Below are positions 58,224 through 64,000 of a DNA stretch of 64,000 nt, in pieces. How positions within the stretch are numbered: position 1 is the stretch's first letter; each line of letters starts with the position of its first letter. Origin of the DNA: Candidatus Mediterraneibacter guildfordensis (GTDB taxonomy: Bacteria; Bacillota; Clostridia; Lachnospirales; Lachnospiraceae); NCBI GenBank assembly GCA_019112735.1, contig DXIS01000039.1, positions 40,871 to 104,870 on the forward strand, written 5' to 3'. The notes beneath the pieces were generated by a model. It had not been told where the DNA came from, did not search any database, and saw nothing but the letters and a program-made list of their open reading frames with translations. The position numbers were made by a program, and so were the translations under genes.

Positions 58224-59080
58224 AACAGAAAGTGACATCAGGCGGGCTTTCGATCCGCAGCGACTGCCATATGCATACGGAATTTTCCACAGACAGCCAG
58301 GCGTCCGTGCGCAGCATGCTTGATGCCGCGGCGGAGCGCGGGCTGGATGCGGTGTGCATCACGGATCACATGGATCTTGATTTCCCGCCTCAGGAGGGCG
58401 AAGTTATCGCGCCCGGGGAGACGCCGTTCCTGTTTGATGCGGATGCCTATTTCCGGACGCTTGATCCGCTTAAGGAAGCGTACCGCGGACGGCTCGATGT
58501 GCGGATCGGCATTGAGATCGGGCTGCAGCCCCACCTCGGAGAGCGGTACAGGGAACTGACGCATGCCTGCCCCTTTGATTATGTGATCGGATCCGTCCAT
58601 CTGGTCCGGGGGCTGGACCCCTATTACGGGAAGCTTTTCGAAGGACGGCCGGATGCGGAGGCCTACCGGGAAGCGTTTGTCGAGACTCTGCGCTGCCTGG
58701 ACGGCGTCAGCGATTTCGATGCGCTGGGGCATCTGGATTATGTGGTGCGCTACGGGAAACATCAGGCAGAGGAGTATTCTTACCGGATGTTTGCCGATGA
58801 GATCGACGCCATCCTGAAGAAGCTGATCGATATGGGAAAAGCGCTGGAAATGAACACCGCCGGCCTGAAGTACGGCCTGGGATTCCCCAATCCCCATCCG
58901 GATGTGCTGAAGCGCTACCGGGAACTTGGGGGAGAGATGGTGACGGTGGGGGCGGACGGCCACCGGCCGGAACACGTGGCCTGGGATTTTGACCGGGCGG
59001 GCGGACTTCTGAAATCCTGCGGATTCCGGTATTACACAGAATTCATTGGGCGAAGGCCTTCATTTGTGAAGATCCCCTGA
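58220..59080 (+). CDS. hisJ: Histidinol-phosphatase, PHP family
   Basis: A 286-residue PHP-domain phosphatase (HisJ/HisK type) that makes histidinol. Metal-binding motifs are SDCHMHTEFSTDS, CITDHMDLDFPP, GIEIGL, GSVHLVRG, DALGHLDYVVRYG and GADGHRPEHV. Like Bacillus HisJ it is unrelated to HisB. It starts with GTG overlapping the mnmA TGA. Other PHP functions cannot be excluded, since no his genes are adjacent. Confidence 0.85.
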   Translation: MKQKVTSGGLSIRSDCHMHTEFSTDSQASVRSMLDAAAERGLDAVCITDHMDLDFPPQEGEVIAPGETPFLFDADAYFRTLDPLKEAYRGRLDVRIGIEIGLQPHLGERYRELTHACPFDYVIGSVHLVRGLDPYYGKLFEGRPDAEAYREAFVETLRCLDGVSDFDALGHLDYVVRYGKHQAEEYSYRMFADEIDAILKKLIDMGKALEMNTAGLKYGLGFPNPHPDVLKRYRELGGEMVTVGADGHRPEHVAWDFDRAGGLLKSCGFRYYTEFIGRRPSFVKIP

Positions 59081-59132
59081 ACGGATCCGTGCATAAATAT
59101 TAAGATTTGAGTATTAAAAACAGATTTAGTAC

Positions 59133-59161
59133 TTGAATTTTTGTTTTCATTTTAGTACAAT
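59133..59161 (+). promoter_or_regulatory. Promoter of gap
   Basis: TTGAAT, 17-base spacer, TACAAT. A leader of about 95 bases follows, with GGTGATGTCC and GGTTCACC able to pair (59173-59210), before a strong TTAGGAGG site. Confidence 0.5.
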
Positions 59162-59251
59162 ATCTCTAGTTGGTGATGTCCCCGATGACGACGTGTTTAA
59201 AGGGTTCACCGCCATGGCTGACTTACAGTCAAATATTTTTTAAACTTTTAG

Positions 59252-60283
<1,032 letters not shown>

Positions 60284-60310
60284 TTAATTTCTGACTAAAA
60301 ATTGACTCAC

Positions 60311-60350
60311 AATGGGGTCCGGTCTTATTGTAGGACCGGACCCCATTTAT
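60311..60350 (+). terminator. Hairpin between gap and pgk
   Basis: ATGGGGTCCGGTC, loop TTATTGTAG, GACCGGACCCCAT, then TTTATAATG. Thirteen perfect pairs. The T-run is short, so it may terminate partly or protect the gap mRNA end; the TATAAT could also help a pgk promoter. Confidence 0.75.
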
Positions 60351-60380
60351 AATGAGAAAAAGTATCAGGAGGCTATTAAA

Positions 60381-61580
60381 ATGGCAGGACTTAACAAAAA
60401 AACAGTAGACGACATCAACGTAAAGGACCAGAGAGTCCTTGTAAGATGCGACTTCAACGTACCGCTTAAAGACGGACAGATCACAGACGAGACACGTATC
60501 GTTGCAGCGCTTCCGACGATTAAGAAACTGATCGCCGACGGCGGCAAAGTGATCCTCTGCTCACACCTCGGCAAACCGAAGGGAGAGCCGAAACCGGAAC
60601 TTTCACTTGCACCGGTTGCAGTAAGACTTTCCGAGCATCTCGGACAGGAAGTAAAATTCGCAGCGGATCCGGAAGTAGTCGGACCGAACGCAAAAGCAGC
60701 CGTAGAGGCCATGAAAGACGGCGACGTTGTCCTTCTTGAGAACACCCGTTACAGAGCAGAAGAGACCAAGAACGGCGAGGCATTCTCCAAAGAGCTTGCT
60801 TCTCTCTGCGATGTATTTGTAAATGATGCATTCGGTACAGCCCACAGAGCACACTGCTCAAACGTAGGCGTTACACAGTATGTGGATACAGCAGTAGTAG
60901 GATACCTGATGGAGAAAGAGATCAAATTCCTCGGAAACGCGGTAGAGAATCCGGAGAGACCGTTCGTAGCGATCCTCGGCGGATCCAAAGTATCCAGCAA
61001 GATCTCCGTTATCAACAATCTGCTTGAGAAAGTAGATACACTCATCATCGGCGGCGGAATGTGCTATACATTCACAAAAGCCCAGGGTGGAAATGTAGGA
61101 AACTCTCTTCTTGAGGAAGATTATCTGCAGTACGCACTTGACATGGTTAAGAAGGCAGAGGAGAAAGGCGTGAAACTGCTCCTTCCGGTAGATGCCATCG
61201 CAGCAGATGCGTTCTCCAATGATGCAAATACAAAAGTTGTAGCTCAGAATGAGATCCCGGACGGCTGGATGGGTCTTGATATCGGACCGGAGACGGCTAA
61301 AATGTACGCAGAGGCTGTTAAATCCGCGAAGACCGTTGTATGGAACGGACCGATGGGATGCTTCGAGATGCCGAAGTTCGCAGACGGAACCAAGACTGTA
61401 GCAGCAGCCCTTGCTGACACAGACGCAGTGACCATCATCGGCGGCGGTGATTCCGCAGCAGCTGTAAACCAGCTCGGCTACGGCGACAAGATGACACATA
61501 TCTCAACAGGCGGCGGCGCTTCACTTGAGTTCCTCGAAGGGAAGGAGCTGCCGGGAGTAGCAGCAGCGAACGACCGGTAA
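60381..61580 (+). CDS. pgk: Phosphoglycerate kinase
   Basis: A 399-residue glycolytic kinase making ATP and 3-phosphoglycerate. [19 protein letters not shown], the basic patch [27 protein letters not shown] and the nucleotide loop [13 protein letters not shown] are seen. ATG 60381 follows CAGGAGG and gives the usual N-terminus; upstream frame runs through the hairpin. Codon use is high-expression type like gap. Confidence 0.97.
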   Translation: MAGLNKKTVDDINVKDQRVLVRCDFNVPLKDGQITDETRIVAALPTIKKLIADGGKVILCSHLGKPKGEPKPELSLAPVAVRLSEHLGQEVKFAADPEVVGPNAKAAVEAMKDGDVVLLENTRYRAEETKNGEAFSKELASLCDVFVNDAFGTAHRAHCSNVGVTQYVDTAVVGYLMEKEIKFLGNAVENPERPFVAILGGSKVSSKISVINNLLEKVDTLIIGGGMCYTFTKAQGGNVGNSLLEEDYLQYALDMVKKAEEKGVKLLLPVDAIAADAFSNDANTKVVAQNEIPDGWMGLDIGPETAKMYAEAVKSAKTVVWNGPMGCFEMPKFADGTKTVAAALADTDAVTIIGGGDSAAAVNQLGYGDKMTHISTGGGASLEFLEGKELPGVAAANDR

Positions 61581-61621
61581 GCACTGTATTTATAAAATAA
61601 TTAGTTAGGAGATATACGAAA

Positions 61622-62371
61622 ATGGCAAGAAAGAAAATTATCGCAGGCAACTGGAAGATGAACAAGACTCCGAGCGAGGCAGTTGCTCTGGTAGAAGAAC
61701 TGAAACCGTTAGTAGCGAATGAAGAAGTTGACGTAGTATTCTGCGTACCGGCGATCGACATCGTACCGGTTGTTGAAGCTGTAAAAGGCACAAACATCCA
61801 GGTCGGCGCTGAGAATATGTACTTTGAGGAGAGCGGAGCTTACACAGGCGAGATCTCCCCGGCTATGCTCGTAGACGCAGGCGTTAAGTATGTAGTTCTC
61901 GGACATTCCGAGAGAAGAGACTACTTCGGCGAGACAAACGAAGATGTGAACAAGAAAGTCCTCAAAGCGTTCGAGCACGGCATTACACCGATCATGTGCT
62001 GCGGTGAGACTCTGGAGCAGAGAGAGCAGGGCGTGACAATGGACTTCATCCGTCAGCAGGTTAAAGTAGGTCTTCAGAACGTAACAGCTGACCAGGCTAA
62101 GACAATGGTTATCGCTTATGAGCCGATCTGGGCGATCGGAACAGGCAAGACAGCTACAACAGAGCAGGCTGAAGAAGTATGCAAGGGCATCCGTGAGTGT
62201 GTTGCTGAAGTATACGACGAAGCTACAGCAGAAGCGATCCGCATCCAGTACGGCGGATCTGTAAATGCAGGAAATGCAGCTGAGCTGTTTGCACAGGCTG
62301 ACATTGACGGCGGTCTTGTGGGCGGCGCTTCCCTGAAGGCAGACTTCGGAAAGATCGTTTGCTACAAATAG
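61622..62371 (+). CDS. tpiA: Triosephosphate isomerase
   Basis: A 249-residue TIM barrel. AGNWKMNKT carries Lys12, the electrophilic His95 is in [11 protein letters not shown], the catalytic Glu167 in [14 protein letters not shown], and the phosphate loop is [17 protein letters not shown] lies before the ATG, 41 bases after pgk. A strong terminator follows. High-expression codon use. Confidence 0.98.
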   Translation: MARKKIIAGNWKMNKTPSEAVALVEELKPLVANEEVDVVFCVPAIDIVPVVEAVKGTNIQVGAENMYFEESGAYTGEISPAMLVDAGVKYVVLGHSERRDYFGETNEDVNKKVLKAFEHGITPIMCCGETLEQREQGVTMDFIRQQVKVGLQNVTADQAKTMVIAYEPIWAIGTGKTATTEQAEEVCKGIRECVAEVYDEATAEAIRIQYGGSVNAGNAAELFAQADIDGGLVGGASLKADFGKIVCYK

Positions 62372-62389
62372 GTATATCGGGAGAAAAAG

Positions 62390-62426
62390 GCCCGTCGGGT
62401 GAAGGATCATCCGGCGGGCTGTTTTC
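62390..62426 (+). terminator. Terminator of the gap-pgk-tpiA run
   Basis: GCCCGTCGGGTG, loop AAGGAT, CATCCGGCGGGC with wobble pairs, then TGTTTTC. Confidence 0.85.
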
Positions 62427-62483
62427 GTGTCTGAGATAAAATTTTTCGTCTGGCATTTTCTATCCGCATGTGCTATCATATGG

Positions 62484-62573
62484 AAAAGCATTATATTTCC
62501 GGCATGTCTGATTCTAAGGCGGCGTCAGCCGCATCCATAATTCTGTAACACTCAGGAAAATCTCAATGCTTTT
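62484..62573. repeat. Inverted repeat with nested hairpin upstream of the PD-(D/E)XK relic
   Basis: AAAAGCATT (62484-62492) and AATGCTTTT (62565-62573) are perfect complements enclosing GCGGC-GTCA-GCCGC (62519-62532). No ORF lies between the terminator and 62605. It may be a leader structure or an element boundary. Confidence 0.5.
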
Positions 62574-62604
62574 AATTCCCTATTAACAGCAGAGAGATCA
62601 GCGG

Positions 62605-63242
62605 ATGCGAGAGATTCAGTCATTCAATCTCCTGAGCGACGTATTCATGTCCGTGGCGCTGCGTGACGTCCCGGCGTGTCAGCATATCCTTCGGATCCTG
62701 ACCGGGTTCGATGATCTGAAGGTGAAGGATGTGCGGACGCAGTATGCGATCTCCCAGATCAAGACCCACTCGGTGCGGCTTGAGGTGCTGGCGGAGACAG
62801 GAAACATATCAGTGAGAACGATATCTGGCATTGCGGGAAAGCCATCTACCCGGTAGACAAGACGCTGGGGGACACGGGGATTCTGTATGATGACGGAGAA
62901 TATATTTTTTTTGTAAATGCGGCGGTAGACGACGGATCGCGGATCGCGAAGCTGATGAATTACTTCAAGACGGCGGATCCGGACGATGACAGTGAAGGTG
63001 AATTATCGAAGCGGGTACGCTATCTGAAGAAAGAAGAAGGAGGCATGGATATCATGTGTGAAGTATCGGATAGAATTATGGAACGCGGCAGAAAGTTCGG
63101 CGAAGAACAGATGTTGCGTAAACTGGTGCAGAAGAAACTGGCTAAAGGCATGAATATTGCCGATATTGCGGAGGCTCTGGAAGAGACGGAAGAGCGGATC
63201 CGGGAGATCGCTGCGGAAGTAACAGGAGAGCAGAAGGAATAA
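62605..63242 (+). pseudogene. PD-(D/E)XK nuclease family transposase, internally deleted and frameshifted
   Basis: The first frame gives MREIQSFNLLSDVFMSVALR...VKDVRTQY...VLAETGN, the typical start of these Lachnospiraceae proteins, then runs to a stop near 62856. From about 62807 another frame continues the family pattern: HISENDIWHCGKAIYPVDKTLG, YIFFVNAAVDDGS, KLMNYFKTADPDD, LSKRVRYLKKEEGG, ending in a helical tail RKLVQKKLAKGMNIADIAEAL to the stop at 63242. The stretch between, with the catalytic Asp/Glu-x-Lys or Gln core, is absent. The gene is therefore a relic. Confidence 0.75.
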
Positions 63243-63336
63243 GAAAAACACTAACGTATTGAAAATTCAGTGCAAAACGGTTACAATAGGTAACGGGACA
63301 AGGCGTCCAAATGTACAGTATAAAGGAGATATGGAT

Positions 63337-64000
63337 ATGAGCAAGAAACCAACCGTATTGATGATATTAGACGGCTACGGCTTAAGAGATGACAAGCATG
63401 GAAATGCGGTCGCTGAGGCGGCGACACCGGTCATGGACAAACTGATGGCTGAGTGCCCGTTTGTGAAGGGTAATGCCAGCGGCATGGCAGTAGGGCTTCC
63501 GGACGGACAGATGGGGAACTCTGAGGTAGGACACCTGAACATGGGTGCAGGACGCATCGTATACCAGGATCTGACAAAGATCACGAAAGCCATCCAGGAC
63601 GGGGATTTCTTTGAGAATAAGGCGCTCCTTGCAGCATGTGAGAATGTGAAGAAAAATGATTCCGCTCTGCGCCTGATGGGGCTTGTGTCTGACGGCGGCG
63701 TGCACAGCCACAACACACATATTTACGGGCTGCTTGAGCTGGCGAAGAGACAGGGCATTGAGAAAGTCTACGTACACTGCTTCCTTGACGGACGTGATAC
63801 TCCTCCGGCATCCGGTAAAGAGTATGTGGAAGAGCTGGAAGCGAAGATGAAGGAGATCGGCGTCGGCGAAGTTGCTACAGTCGCGGGACGCTACTATGCG
63901 ATGGACCGCGATAACCGCTGGGACCGCGTGGAGAGAGCTTACAAGGCGCTTGTAAAAGGCGAGGGCATTGAAGCATCTTCCGCCACAGAGGGCATCCAGG
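63337..64000 (+). CDS. gpmI: 2,3-bisphosphoglycerate-independent phosphoglycerate mutase, N-terminal part
   Basis: The first 221 codons of an expected 510 or so; the gene runs past the window end. It interconverts 3- and 2-phosphoglycerate. Metal ligand Asp12 in LMILDGYG, the nucleophile Ser62 in [40 protein letters not shown] and [13 protein letters not shown] are all present. ATG 63337 is preferred to ATG 63331 because AAAGGAG then has 8-base spacing. It completes the gap-pgk-tpiA run, interrupted by the relic. Confidence 0.97.
   Translation, partial: MSKKPTVLMILDGYGLRDDKHGNAVAEAATPVMDKLMAECPFVKGNASGMAVGLPDGQMGNSEVGHLNMGAGRIVYQDLTKITKAIQDGDFFENKALLAACENVKKNDSALRLMGLVSDGGVHSHNTHIYGLLELAKRQGIEKVYVHCFLDGRDTPPASGKEYVEELEAKMKEIGVGEVATVAGRYYAMDRDNRWDRVERAYKALVKGEGIEASSATEGIQ

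Noticed and set aside
60312..60380. Upstream extension of pgk to 60312
   Set aside because: The extension is the translated inter-gene hairpin; ATG 60381 has a proper ribosome binding site.

Overview
The window looks like a chromosomal segment of a spore-forming, anaerobic member of the Clostridia, most likely Lachnospiraceae. The grounds are AGGAGG-type ribosome binding sites, a forespore sigma factor (SigG), SpoVB- and SpoIIM-like membrane proteins, a class III fructose-bisphosphatase, an FprA-type flavoprotein, Rpn/PD-(D/E)XK transposase relics, and families I know mainly from Lachnospiraceae (DUF5716, DUF5717, DUF5662). The base composition appears slightly above 50% GC by eye. This is mostly housekeeping DNA, without rRNA, tRNA, CRISPR, prophage or an intact insertion sequence that I could see.

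Layout. 1-2.1 kb: minus-strand start of a ribosome hibernation factor and typA. 2.2-6.6 kb: SSB-like protein, then dapB, fbp and a SigA-like sigma factor. 6.6-7.8 kb: small repeat lipoprotein and a eukaryotic-type HisA. 7.8-14.1 kb: secA, prfB (with its programmed +1 frameshift), hom, and an ApgM-like protein probably acting as homoserine kinase. 14.1-14.35 kb: a 220-bp imperfect palindrome. 15.0-20.4 kb: a three-gene module of unknown function (1097-aa repeat protein, degenerate Hsp70-like protein, TPR protein). 20.5-22.9 kb: amino-acid ABC transporter. 23.0-30.2 kb: purB, an anchored Pro-rich/LRR protein, a degenerate sirtuin, gltX, a UvrD-type helicase and a DUF1292 protein. 30.3-33.8 kb: sugar-binding-type lipoprotein, a GH13 protein that has lost its catalytic residues, and a DUF5662 protein. 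33.9-38.5 kb: phosphatase, beta-CASP nuclease, sigG, HAD phosphatase and small proteins. 38.6-45.6 kb: pth-mfd, foldase-like lipoprotein, cytidylate-kinase-like protein, fprA. 45.7-48.6 kb: csoR and copA with an in-frame CopZ module. 48.7-52.3 kb: relic of an Rpn gene, then recA-recX (LexA box) and rny. 52.4-54.9 kb: NUDIX hydrolase, SpoIIM-like and SpoVB-like proteins. 55.0-59.1 kb: iscR-nifS-nifU-mnmA-hisJ. 59.2-64 kb: the glycolytic run gap-pgk-tpiA, a broken PD-(D/E)XK gene, and gpmI (cut by the window end).

How they work together. The clearest functional groups are central carbon metabolism (fbp, gap, pgk, tpiA, gpmI), aspartate-family amino acids (dapB, hom, putative homoserine kinase), DNA repair (recA, recX, mfd, helicase), RNA turnover and translation (rny, beta-CASP nuclease, prfB, gltX, pth, mnmA, typA, hpf), Fe-S assembly feeding tRNA thiolation, and copper homeostasis. 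The most promising candidate for an undescribed system is the 15.0-20.4 kb module: an Hsp70-like protein with a damaged ATP site, co-transcribed with a giant repeat protein and a TPR partner. Two further conserved-looking but catalytically degenerate proteins (GH13 and sirtuin) deserve attention.
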